From positions 1 through 27,131 of IMG/VR virus record IMGVR_UViG_3300028840_004062: a stretch of 27,131 nt of DNA; one strand, written 5' to 3'. The notes beneath the pieces were generated by a model. It was not told the DNA's origin. It made no database searches and was given only the letters and a program-made list of their open reading frames with translations. Positions 5,928-12,992 of the stretch are shown here, in pieces. This DNA comes from a virus. Position 1 is the stretch's first letter; the number at the start of each line of letters is the position of its first letter. The position numbers were made by a program, and so were the translations under genes.

Positions 5928-5979
5928 GCGAAAACGGCGAAAACGGCATTTACCTAAGTGAGCAGGCTCGACGAAAGCG
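5928..5979 (+). repeat. Short direct repeats GCGAAAACG
   Basis: GCGAAAACG occurs back to back at 5928-5936 and 5937-5945, followed by GCATTT. A variant, ACGAAAGCG, at 5971-5979 is also followed by GCATTT. These might be operator-like half-sites or remnants; with three short units the evidence is weak. Confidence 0.3.
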
Positions 5980-6028
5980 GCATTTCGTACACCTACCACC
6001 TGCAAGACACCACTTTCTCTGATGCTGA

Positions 6029-6147
6029 AAAATAAAAAACAATTCCAGCCATCGACATAGGGTGTGCATTTATTTTTCTCCGCTACCTGTAAAGGGAAAT
6101 AAATAATGCACACCCTCCCCACTTCCCAACCCATTGTTTTTTATTTT
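6029..6147. other. Nested inverted repeat (cruciform-like) in the late-gene leader
   Basis: An outer perfect 15-bp inverted repeat, AAAATAAAAAACAAT at 6029-6043 and its complement at 6133-6147, encloses an inner stem. The inner stem pairs 6060-6075 (GGGTGTGCATT...) with 6101-6115 (...AATGCACACCC), with 11 perfect pairs, one bulge and 4 more A/T pairs. The spacers between arms are 16 and 17 bases. Read from either strand, a strong hairpin is followed after about 16 bases by a T-rich run, so it could act as a bidirectional terminator. A replication or packaging role is also possible. The stretch 5831-6196 holds no convincing gene. Confidence 0.6.
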
Positions 6148-6171
6148 CATTTCTCATTTTCCTTTTATATA
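6144..6171 (+). promoter_or_regulatory. Possible promoter for the late/lysis block
   Basis: TTTTCA (6144-6149) and TATATA (6166-6171) are separated by 16 bases in an AT-rich stretch upstream of the endolysin. Both boxes match the sigma-70 consensus at only four of six positions, and a phage-specific polymerase or activator may be used instead. Confidence 0.22.
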
Positions 6172-6196
6172 GTAGGTTTCTGTGTGGGCTAAGACC

Positions 6197-6313
6197 ATGA
6201 AGAATAATCCTTGCTTTTTACGGCTTGTCGGGTGCATAATAATTGTAGGCGAGAAAACCGAGATAAGAGATGACAACGGCCACATAACGGAGCAACCCGA
6301 TGCACCTTGCTAG
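6197..6313 (+). CDS. Possible 38-residue small protein
   Basis: A short frame reads MKNNPCFLRLVGCIIIVG then a hydrophilic tail ending QPDAPC. It overlaps the endolysin start by 14 bases. The hydrophobic centre (FLRLVGCIIIVG) could be a short membrane segment, as in small phage lysis or toxin peptides. There is no clear ribosome binding site and the length is within chance expectation, so this is a tentative call. It may instead be a leader peptide for the endolysin gene. Confidence 0.28.
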   Translation: MKNNPCFLRLVGCIIIVGEKTEIRDDNGHITEQPDAPC

Positions 6314-6914
6314 AGTCATCAGCGCGATAGGCGGGGCCCTCCACCTGCCGCTCGTGGTTATCCAACCCAAGTTCAACGAACTCCTGTTTACTGCCCTTGC
6401 GGATGTGGAAACTCAAGGTGGCGAGTGGAACCTCCCTCGCTTCGAGAAATCTTGGTTTGATCGCCTAACCAGCCAAGATCGTCAAGGTCCCCCTCATGGA
6501 TACGCTCGCTTCGCTGACTGGATCGCTGCATACGGTAAGCAAGTGGCGTCTTCATGGGGACCTTGGCAACTGATGGCGTTCAACGCTTACGATCGTGGTT
6601 ACCGAGGACGGCCAGACCTCCTCTCTTTACCGGAAGTGGCCGCGATCTGGACTGCCCTGTTCTTCAATTCCCTGCCCCTCACTGCTTACCTATCAAAGGA
6701 CATGCGACTCCACCACAAGAAGGAGAAGCCCGACGACGCTGTGCGGGTTGACTTGCGAACGCTGTCGCAGGTGCGCTACGATGATCGCCTGACGGTCTTG
6801 GCAGTGGTGGGAGACGCTTGGAATACGGGGAATGCGGCAGACGCGAACGTCCCGGAAACCTACATCAAGCGGCTCACCTGTGCTTACCTGAAGCGAGAGG
6901 AAGAAGCGAAATGA
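6300..6914 (+). CDS. Putative endolysin (muramidase/transglycosylase-like)
   Basis: This 204-residue protein resembles phage N-acetylmuramidase-type or lysozyme-like domains. DVETQGGEW (residues 35-43) offers the catalytic Glu37, RFEKSWF (48-54) matches the family's 'rFE.h.F', and ASSWGPWQLMAFNAYDRGY matches the 'S.G..Qim..n....Gy' substrate-cleft element. GDAWNTGN near residue 176 corresponds to the terminal 'YNG' region. It would cut peptidoglycan glycan strands at lysis. A first hydrophobic segment (residues 5-20) is too weak to call a signal anchor. GGAG at 6289-6292 lies 7 bases before ATG 6300. It is the first late gene after the intergenic region and overlaps the next membrane-protein gene by ATGA. 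Confidence 0.65.
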   Translation: MHLARVISAIGGALHLPLVVIQPKFNELLFTALADVETQGGEWNLPRFEKSWFDRLTSQDRQGPPHGYARFADWIAAYGKQVASSWGPWQLMAFNAYDRGYRGRPDLLSLPEVAAIWTALFFNSLPLTAYLSKDMRLHHKKEKPDDAVRVDLRTLSQVRYDDRLTVLAVVGDAWNTGNAADANVPETYIKRLTCAYLKREEEAK

Positions 6915-7171
6915 GGGAAGGACAGTTCATAGCGATACTCGCTGCTTTCGCCAGTGTGGCCGTTCCGCTTGTTTTGATGGGAATCAAGTTCGGCCACTTG
7001 TCGCAGAAAGTTTCGGACCTCTGTGAAACGGTAAAGAAGATTGACGATCTCGGTGGTTTGACCCAACGATCAGAAGACTTGCAGAAACAGGTTGACGCTC
7101 TGTTCGGCAGGACGAAAGAGAACGCTGAGAAGATTCACGACCTGCAACGGCAGGTCGATAAACTTGGATAA
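6911..7171 (+). CDS. Small membrane protein with coiled coil (i-spanin- or holin-like)
   Basis: This 86-residue protein has one N-terminal hydrophobic helix (about residues 6-25, FIAILAAFASVAVPLVLMG) followed by a heptad-rich hydrophilic helix to the C-terminus. That topology is typical of inner-membrane spanin subunits, which with an outer-membrane lipoprotein fuse the two membranes at lysis, but accessory holins can look the same. ATG 6911 overlaps the endolysin stop by four bases, with GAGGAAGAAG just upstream. Position in the lysis block supports a lysis role. No outer spanin partner is certain. Confidence 0.6.
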   Translation: MREGQFIAILAAFASVAVPLVLMGIKFGHLSQKVSDLCETVKKIDDLGGLTQRSEDLQKQVDALFGRTKENAEKIHDLQRQVDKLG

Positions 7172-7180
7172 GGTGAACTT

Positions 7181-7375
7181 ATGCCAGTCGGCGTACGGAA
7201 AGGCAGGTCCTCCAGTTGCAGGTGGGAGATCTTCGAGATCGAAACCGGAAAACGGGTGGCTTGCAGTCAAACCAGAAGGAACGCGGAAGCCAGTGCAAGG
7301 GCGAGAAACCAAGCGTTCCGAGAAGAGCAAGAGCGGCGGCGAAGACGCCAAGCCGCCAGAGGAGGTCCAAGATGA
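7181..7375 (+). CDS. Small Arg-rich hypothetical protein
   Basis: This 64-residue protein begins with a short beta-like part, CRWEIFEIETGKRVACSQ, followed by a long basic helix with repeated Arg, Ala and Glu (EEQERRRRRQAARGG). AAGGTG precedes the ATG at 7181, and the stop shares an ATGA overlap with the following membrane-protein gene. Two other frames are also open here, but only this one has both a ribosome binding site and the coupling overlap. Short proteins with a 'W.i.d..tG..v' start and basic helix occur in many phages without known function. The function is not recognised. Confidence 0.55.
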   Translation: MPVGVRKGRSSSCRWEIFEIETGKRVACSQTRRNAEASARARNQAFREEQERRRRRQAARGGPR

Positions 7376-8376
7376 AAACCTTGCTTGATAAACTAATGAA
7401 ACCGCTTATAGCTTCCCTGCTTGAACTCGGTCCAGTCAAGGCAGCCTTCAGTCGTAAGGCGACGATCACTCTTGTCGCTGTCGGCTGTGTGTACGCTTGG
7501 ACGAAGGAGGCAATGGCCGAAGGCTGGCCGGTATGGGTGACTTGTGTGGGGATGATTGCAGTGGCCATCGTTGCGGCTGCCTTCGTACTTGCGCAAGGTG
7601 GAGTGGACAAGGAGGAGGCGAAACAGGAAGGGGAACTTATGAAAGACCTAGGGCGACTCGGAAAGAATGGCCAAGGCGGTTTCGTTCAGGCGGCACTCAA
7701 TTACCAGTTGGCGTTCTGGTCTCTTGTAGCCGGTTGCCTCGGGCTCGCAATCATTCTCTTTATTGGGAGTTCCGGTTGCCGCGAAGCGGATGATGAGCAA
7801 GGATTCGTGGAGTTTGTTCCAACGAAGTACGAGGATTCAGTTGGGTGTTTCGGCGATTCGGTGACACAGGTTCCACAACTATGGGGGATCTACCAAGTTA
7901 CCGATGAAACTTTCAATGACTACTTTACAACCGAGATCAGAATCGTCGGAGATAAGTGTACGCCAGTTACCGAGTTCCGTGAAGTCGTCGGCCAAGTAAA
8001 GGAAGTCACGATTGGCGAGAACTGTGTGAGGCAGGTCCTGGATATGGAGCCGAACCTGGATACTGATTGCTTGGAAATAACGGGTGGCGCACAGGATGAC
8101 ATGGATGTCTATGTCTATCCTTTACTCTGGTATCCGCTTGAATTGAAGCGTGAATCGTTTCCTCCCAAGTCGGCCGGGACTAAGATGTTCAATCTTGTCC
8201 GTAATGAAGTACCAAGCATCATCGGGCAGGACCAGAAGATTTATCCGGATTGTGAACCTTTTGCGAAGAATTGCAGAGAACTTTCACTGGACTGTGATTT
8301 ACTACTTTCCTGCTGTAATGATCCGACTGTTCGAAGAAACCAAGCCGTTTCCACGTGTCTTACGGTGATGCAATGA
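7372..8376 (+). CDS. Multi-helix membrane protein with Cys-rich ectodomain
   Basis: This 334-residue protein has three hydrophobic segments: about residues 28-45, 54-75 and 115-132. The first two with short linkers resemble a two-helix holin. The third runs into IGSSGC (Cys136), which loosely resembles a lipobox, and is followed by a roughly 200-residue soluble domain containing 11 cysteines in total (136, 159, 196, 218, 233, 294, 301, 308, 314, 315, 329), suggesting disulfides in the periplasm or outside. An in-frame ATG at 7639 (residue 90) is preceded by AGGAAGGGG and could start a shorter product made of only the third helix and ectodomain. The start at 7372 has GGAGG upstream and an ATGA overlap. 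A holin fused to a lipoprotein-like lysis or exclusion factor is one reading. No family is recognised. Confidence 0.6.
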   Translation: MKTLLDKLMKPLIASLLELGPVKAAFSRKATITLVAVGCVYAWTKEAMAEGWPVWVTCVGMIAVAIVAAAFVLAQGGVDKEEAKQEGELMKDLGRLGKNGQGGFVQAALNYQLAFWSLVAGCLGLAIILFIGSSGCREADDEQGFVEFVPTKYEDSVGCFGDSVTQVPQLWGIYQVTDETFNDYFTTEIRIVGDKCTPVTEFREVVGQVKEVTIGENCVRQVLDMEPNLDTDCLEITGGAQDDMDVYVYPLLWYPLELKRESFPPKSAGTKMFNLVRNEVPSIIGQDQKIYPDCEPFAKNCRELSLDCDLLLSCCNDPTVRRNQAVSTCLTVMQ

Positions 8377-8954
8377 AGCCCCGATTCCGCATTCGTTCAG
8401 CCGTCGTGGCGGCGATGGCGGCACTTATCCTCCTTGGTCCCGGAGTGGTTTACGCTGAAACCGATGATTCCTCCGTTGGGGTGTCCACTCCGGGCCCATC
8501 TTCCACGAAGCCGGTATGGTTACAGAAACTGGAAGATCGCTTCTATCTGTCGCCAGTGGTGGCAACGGGTTATCGCTTCCAGGAACGGATCTTACGAACC
8601 GATGAAGGTAAGATCATTCGCGACGAAGGTGGTAATCCGCTCTACGAAGAACGTTCGGGCAGGTTGCTTACCTTGGCGGCTGTGCATTACAGCCTCAAGG
8701 AATACATGACGATCTTCGGTGTTTATGGCTTGGAGCATACATCGCCGAGTAATACTCTGCAAGCGGAAGTAGGCCAGATGGTAGGGCTCGGGGTTTCGTA
8801 CACTGACTACATCGGTGGAACGATCGGTGTCTGTGTGGAGATCGCTGATGGAGGTGGCTGGCAAGCGTTCGAATACACTGAGAACTACCTGCTCGTAGTG
8901 GGAATCGTGTGGCAAGGCTTGGATCTAGATCTGACCGGGATGATGGAGGACTAA
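8373..8954 (+). CDS. Secreted protein, possible beta-barrel or envelope protein
   Basis: This 193-residue protein has a clear Sec signal peptide: basic KPRFRIR, hydrophobic core AVVAAMAALILLGPGVV and a VYA cleavage site before ETDD at about residue 29. The mature part alternates short amphipathic strands (LLTLAAVHYSL, YMTIFGVYGLEH, MVGLGVSYTDYIGGTIGVC, YLLVVGIVW), a pattern seen in small outer-membrane beta barrels, but the C-terminus does not end in the usual aromatic residue. It is coupled by ATGA to the Cys-rich membrane gene. A late phage gene for an exported envelope protein suggests lysis or superinfection exclusion. The function is not identified. Confidence 0.6.
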   Translation: MKPRFRIRSAVVAAMAALILLGPGVVYAETDDSSVGVSTPGPSSTKPVWLQKLEDRFYLSPVVATGYRFQERILRTDEGKIIRDEGGNPLYEERSGRLLTLAAVHYSLKEYMTIFGVYGLEHTSPSNTLQAEVGQMVGLGVSYTDYIGGTIGVCVEIADGGGWQAFEYTENYLLVVGIVWQGLDLDLTGMMED

Positions 8955-9637
8955 TGCCAGCGAAGAAGGTTTCACCTAAAAAGAAATCGGCGACCTCGAA
9001 GACTTGGAAGTCCTCGAGGTCTTCGAAGTCTTCCGGAAAGAAACCAGTTCCACGCGAGAAGACCGTGGAGATGATAACTCGCGCCAATGAACTCTACTGG
9101 CAGAGCCTAACCTGGAACGACATCGCGGCCACCTTGAACGCCGAAGGACTTACTCGGCGCGATGGGAAAACTTGCCGCGATATTCCAAGTCAGTTCGCCG
9201 AATTGTGGGACAAGTTGAACGAAGGGCATAAAGCGAAGCATAAGGCAATCACCGAGCGGAATGCACTGATGCAGGTGCGGGAACTCATCACCTATCAATC
9301 GCCTATCTTCGTTCCCAAGAGTGCGAAGCGGCAGGAACTGGAGAATGCCCTCAACGATGTGGAACCCGAGGATAAGGCAGGTGTGCTCATCCAACTGAAC
9401 AGGGAAGACCGAGCAGACGCTTACGTTCGTTTACGGGCAGCGAGCGTCGCCCTGACCCGGCTGGACAAGTTGCATGTCGAACTCAATGCGAATACCTTCA
9501 ACTTTGATTTCAGCGAACAGGAAATCAAGGAGGAGACCGGCCGAGTGGCGGATGCCTTGCGCCAACTCGGGGAAGACATGCAACGGTATACCAAGGGCGG
9601 CAACGGCAAGAGCCACACAGAGGACTTTACTAACTGA
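8954..9637 (+). CDS. Terminase small subunit (probable)
   Basis: This 227-residue protein lies immediately before the large terminase and is coupled to it by a one-base overlap, the standard place for the DNA-recognition subunit of the packaging motor. Residues 1-33 are a Lys/Ser-rich basic tail. Residues 43-75 (ITRANELYWQSLTWNDIAAT and the following RRDGKTCRD) read as a helix-turn-helix. The rest is predicted helical with an acidic C-terminal part, as needed for a ring oligomer. I see no family-specific motif, so the call is mainly from position and the helix-turn-helix. GGAGG directly precedes the ATG. A near-perfect 36-base palindrome lies inside the basic-tail codons. Confidence 0.68.
   Translation: MPAKKVSPKKKSATSKTWKSSRSSKSSGKKPVPREKTVEMITRANELYWQSLTWNDIAATLNAEGLTRRDGKTCRDIPSQFAELWDKLNEGHKAKHKAITERNALMQVRELITYQSPIFVPKSAKRQELENALNDVEPEDKAGVLIQLNREDRADAYVRLRAASVALTRLDKLHVELNANTFNFDFSEQEIKEETGRVADALRQLGEDMQRYTKGGNGKSHTEDFTN
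8998..9033. other. 36-bp imperfect palindrome inside the small terminase gene
   Basis: The sequence is centred on CCTCGAGG and runs GAAGACTT...AAGTCTTC, with 16 of 18 position pairs complementary. Part of this may come from the Lys/Ser-rich codons, but a symmetric site within the small terminase gene is also where many phages keep the packaging signal. Confidence 0.45.
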
Positions 9638-11199
9638 TGCAAGATTCGTTCGCCATAGAAGACGAGTTTACTCGCGCACCTGCTCCACCTGCCTTTGATG
9701 ACAGGCGACAGGGAGCCGCATTCTATCGGCGGCTCGGCGAGCTCGGTATGCGGGATCCTTTCATCTTTATGAAAGTGATTCTCGGTTATGACTGGATGGA
9801 AGAATACCATTACCACTGGATTCAGCGTTACCTGTATTACCGCGACCGAAACATGCTCCGGCTCTACAGTCGTGGAACTGGCAAGAGCACAGTCCATACC
9901 ATCGGCTTCGCGCTATGGGAGGCTGTGCGAAAACCAACGATTCGTCAGATCATCGTCAATAACCGCGAGAAGAATGCAGTGGCATTCTTGCGGACGATTC
10001 GTCAGCATCTCAAGTACAACTTGCGATTCAAGATGTGCTATCCGCACCTGCAACTCGCCAAGGACGACCAGACTGAAATCGTGTTTATACTGGCCGAGAA
10101 GGACCCCCGTCCGGAACCGAGCATCGCGGCCATCGGTGTTCGCGGCAACTTGGTATCCGCTCACTGGGATATTATGCACCTGGATGATATTGTCAGCGAC
10201 AAGGATATGCTGAGCAATGAAATCCGCGAGGGAACGAAGGTGTGGTTTGAAGCCGCTCAGTCATTGCTCAATGTAGGTGGCCGCTTCTCCATTACCGGAA
10301 CACCTTGGCACTTGGATGACTTGTACGCCAAGATCAGGGAAGACAATCGATTACTCGAGGAGCATCGCCGTTATGTGATCGATGTGCAAGGTGCAACGAA
10401 TATGGATGGCTCGTTGGCGTATCCCACAGTGTACCCGGTTGGACGCTTGCGAGCTCTTCGGGAAACGATGGGAGTCGGACTCTACAATTCGCAGGTGCTA
10501 TGCAAGCCGCAACCGGCGGAGACCCAACTATTTTCATATGACACTGTGAAGTTATTCGACCATCGAACGAATAAGAATTTCTACCATGGATTTTATCTGT
10601 ATTTGGACCCGGCCACAGGTAAGAAGGGCGACGTTCCCGGCATGGATTATAATGCATTAGTCGCAGGTGGCTTGTCTCCAGATGGGACACTCGACATCAT
10701 GCGAGCCTTGCTTCTTCGCGCCAAGCCGAGTAAAATCTGCCAGTTGATTCTTCAGTTGCATCGCGAATATCATTTCGATGGTGTCATCGTGGAGTCGAAC
10801 GGCTTCCAGGAAATGATTGCTGATGAATTGGATAGGTTGGCAACGGCCAAGGGGATGGGACTTACTGTGCATCGCATGACGAACAGTAAATCAAAGACCC
10901 TGCGAATTTCCTCCATTGAGCCAATCTGGTTACGTGGATACTTACGGCTTCGCGACGACTTGGTTACTTTCGTGGATCCGCTTACCAAGACGACCAGTTA
11001 CCACGAGTTTATGGAGCAGGTGGTCGGATGGCCGGTTGCCGCTCACGATGATGCACCCGACGCTCTTGCCAGTTTATGTCGGGCTGTGAAATACTTGTTT
11101 CATAAAGTGACGATTGAAGAGCAACTCAACGTCGCGGGTAAAGGAGGCATCGATGCCGAAGCCATCGCTGCATTACGATATTCTGTTAGTTCTTCATAA
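9637..11199 (+). CDS. terL: Terminase large subunit (ATPase/nuclease)
   Basis: This 520-residue protein is the packaging motor. The ATPase has Walker A SRGTGKST at residues 78-85, Walker B IMHLDD at 179-184 with the acidic pair, and the coupling motif TGTPW at 220-224. The C-terminal RNase H-like nuclease shows acidic residues in LYLDPATG (Asp324), VIVESNG (Glu386) and HDDAPDAL (Asp471 to Asp475). It cuts concatemeric DNA and pumps it through the portal. The length is normal for the family. The start shares one base with the small-subunit stop, and the 3' end overlaps a small gene by 47 bases. TerL phylogeny is the usual guide to packaging type, which cannot be decided here. Confidence 0.95.
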   Translation: MQDSFAIEDEFTRAPAPPAFDDRRQGAAFYRRLGELGMRDPFIFMKVILGYDWMEEYHYHWIQRYLYYRDRNMLRLYSRGTGKSTVHTIGFALWEAVRKPTIRQIIVNNREKNAVAFLRTIRQHLKYNLRFKMCYPHLQLAKDDQTEIVFILAEKDPRPEPSIAAIGVRGNLVSAHWDIMHLDDIVSDKDMLSNEIREGTKVWFEAAQSLLNVGGRFSITGTPWHLDDLYAKIREDNRLLEEHRRYVIDVQGATNMDGSLAYPTVYPVGRLRALRETMGVGLYNSQVLCKPQPAETQLFSYDTVKLFDHRTNKNFYHGFYLYLDPATGKKGDVPGMDYNALVAGGLSPDGTLDIMRALLLRAKPSKICQLILQLHREYHFDGVIVESNGFQEMIADELDRLATAKGMGLTVHRMTNSKSKTLRISSIEPIWLRGYLRLRDDLVTFVDPLTKTTSYHEFMEQVVGWPVAAHDDAPDALASLCRAVKYLFHKVTIEEQLNVAGKGGIDAEAIAALRYSVSSS

Positions 11200-11395
11200 G
11201 AAGGGTGTCGTCTATTTGAATGACGTCGTCTCGGAATTGTATTACGAGAACGGAAACAAGAAGCCGACACAGGAGCAGATTCGTAAACGAGTAAAGAAAA
11301 AGAAAGACGAAGGCTGGCCGGGCATCAATCATCCAGGGAAGAAGGACAAGGACAAGGGTAAGCCGGAGCAGGGGAAAGGAAACAAATATGATTAG
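11153..11395 (+). CDS. Small Lys-rich protein with possible winged helix
   Basis: This 80-residue protein starts inside the end of the large terminase gene, with a strong AAAGGAGG five bases before ATG 11153. Residues 5-60 (HYDILLVLHKKGVVYLNDVV and the following PTQEQIRKRVKKK) look like a winged-helix DNA-binding fold. The tail is a low-complexity Lys/Gly stretch. It overlaps the portal start by eight bases. A small DNA-binding protein between terminase and portal could assist packaging, but that is a positional guess. Confidence 0.6.
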   Translation: MPKPSLHYDILLVLHKKGVVYLNDVVSELYYENGNKKPTQEQIRKRVKKKKDEGWPGINHPGKKDKDKGKPEQGKGNKYD

Positions 11396-12992
11396 ACCGT
11401 TCGATATGGCACTGTCGAGTCCGTTCATCGGATACGATTCCTATCTTCCTGAAACGAGGAGCGAGCCTGTCTTCCTTTCTTTACCGGAGCAGAAGCGAAT
11501 TCTTCGTTATGGATTACTGGCGTCTCTGTACCATAATTTCAACGAGTACTTTATGAAGGGACAGATGCCGCGACCCAAGGATAAGGAGCCTATTGAAACG
11601 GCTCGTGAGTATGGTGATTCACAGGTTATCGTGGACACGATTCGTGATGCCGTGATTGCCGGAGAGGTTACGCTGAGCGATTTCGTTTCGGATTCCCTCT
11701 GGGAAGTGTGGAACGATAATAAACTCGATAAACTAATCACCGATAATGAACTGCTTACCGGAATGCTCGGCGATGGTTTCTACCACTTCTATTCACGTCG
11801 ATCGGAGCAGTGGCGAGTGGAAGCGATTGATCCACGTTTCGCTGTGATCCAAACCTACGAACGTGAATTGCGTCACGTTCTGTTCTGGAGCATGGAGGTA
11901 ACGAAGGACGATACATTCGTTACTGCCCTGGAGTATGTTCTTACTCCGAGTGAGGGAGATTTCGTCTGTTATTGGCGGCAAGTTCGATGGAGAGTTCAGA
12001 ATACCAACGAGCGGAAAGCGGAAGATCTCATTTCCGATTTCCCTTTCAACTATAAGATTCTGGCCGATCCCAATGATTTACTCAGTCCGCAACTCGCCGA
12101 CACAGTCCAGGGCGAGGATCTGTCTCCGGCTTTCAATCCTGCTGGCGTGTCCTTACCTTGGTATCCCTTCATGGACAATAAGGGAAAACAAGTTGATTTC
12201 ATCCCCGTGATCCATATCGCCAATATCAATTCCGGCAGTGTGTACGGCTTGTCGGACTTGCATGGTAGTATCCAAACCTTGATCGACCTCAAGGATACGA
12301 ACGGCAGCCTTCGCGACGCGGAGCGATTGCTCGGAATTCCACCTGTGTCTGTGGAGGACGCGAAGGATGGTTTCGCAGATTTGAAGAGCGGATTCGATGT
12401 CGGAGGCAAGAAGGAAATAAAACAGGTGCGGCTCCAGCCGGGTCTATTACTCAACGGTAAGGTTTCGCTTGTCGATGTAAGCAAGTTGCTCGTCGCCCTG
12501 CTCGAAGGTAAGAAACAGAAAGTGGAGAACGTCTATGCGGTTTCCCATGTCCCGGAAATCGCTGCCGCTCCCTCTTCGTTACGTGTCGTCAGTGGCGAGG
12601 CTCTCAAGGTGGTCTTGCGTCCTCTCATTCTACTTGCCGAAAGAAAGCGGATTGATCGCCGAAGCAAGTTTACCTTGATGATGAAGTTCTTCGCCAAGTT
12701 ATACGGCGAAAACCTGGAACTGACTCGCGAGCAACCGACGATCATTAGTTTCGGTGATATCGAGCAGTGGCTCGCTTCGCGGTTCGCGGATCAGATTTTA
12801 CTTGCAGAGACAAGCCAAGTGATTACCAAGGAAGAAGCCCGAACCCATTTGATTCGAGGTGGCGTCTTGGATAAGCCATCCCTGGATCCTAACTGGGAGC
12901 CACCTGCAAGTAATAGTACCCTCGAGTTCGGCGAATCCATGGGACAAGGGATGTCGGACACAGATAATCAAGATGAAGGAGATGAAGAATGA
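11388..12992 (+). CDS. Portal protein
   Basis: This 534-residue protein has the size and place of a portal, between terminase and scaffold. The dodecameric portal forms the DNA channel at one capsid vertex. The central block VIHIANINSGSVYGLSDL, around residues 274-292, matches the 'iPh..N....yG.Sdl....' signature common to portal families, and the following segment TLIDLKDTNGSLRDAERL is the long clip/stem helix region. The C-terminal 20 residues are strongly acidic. The overall look is nearest the SPP1 gp6-like portals, but the exact family is uncertain. GGGAAAGGA precedes ATG 11388. The stop overlaps the scaffold start. Confidence 0.82.
   Translation: MIRPFDMALSSPFIGYDSYLPETRSEPVFLSLPEQKRILRYGLLASLYHNFNEYFMKGQMPRPKDKEPIETAREYGDSQVIVDTIRDAVIAGEVTLSDFVSDSLWEVWNDNKLDKLITDNELLTGMLGDGFYHFYSRRSEQWRVEAIDPRFAVIQTYERELRHVLFWSMEVTKDDTFVTALEYVLTPSEGDFVCYWRQVRWRVQNTNERKAEDLISDFPFNYKILADPNDLLSPQLADTVQGEDLSPAFNPAGVSLPWYPFMDNKGKQVDFIPVIHIANINSGSVYGLSDLHGSIQTLIDLKDTNGSLRDAERLLGIPPVSVEDAKDGFADLKSGFDVGGKKEIKQVRLQPGLLLNGKVSLVDVSKLLVALLEGKKQKVENVYAVSHVPEIAAAPSSLRVVSGEALKVVLRPLILLAERKRIDRRSKFTLMMKFFAKLYGENLELTREQPTIISFGDIEQWLASRFADQILLAETSQVITKEEARTHLIRGGVLDKPSLDPNWEPPASNSTLEFGESMGQGMSDTDNQDEGDEE

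Noticed and set aside
5850-6134. Minus-strand frame of 94 codons across the intergenic region
   Set aside because: It runs through the terminator and the nested inverted repeat, has no ribosome binding site, and its product has no protein-like pattern.
7092-7388. 98-codon plus-strand frame overlapping the coiled-coil gene and the small Arg-rich gene
   Set aside because: It has no ribosome binding site and overlaps two better supported frames that use the stop/start coupling usual here.
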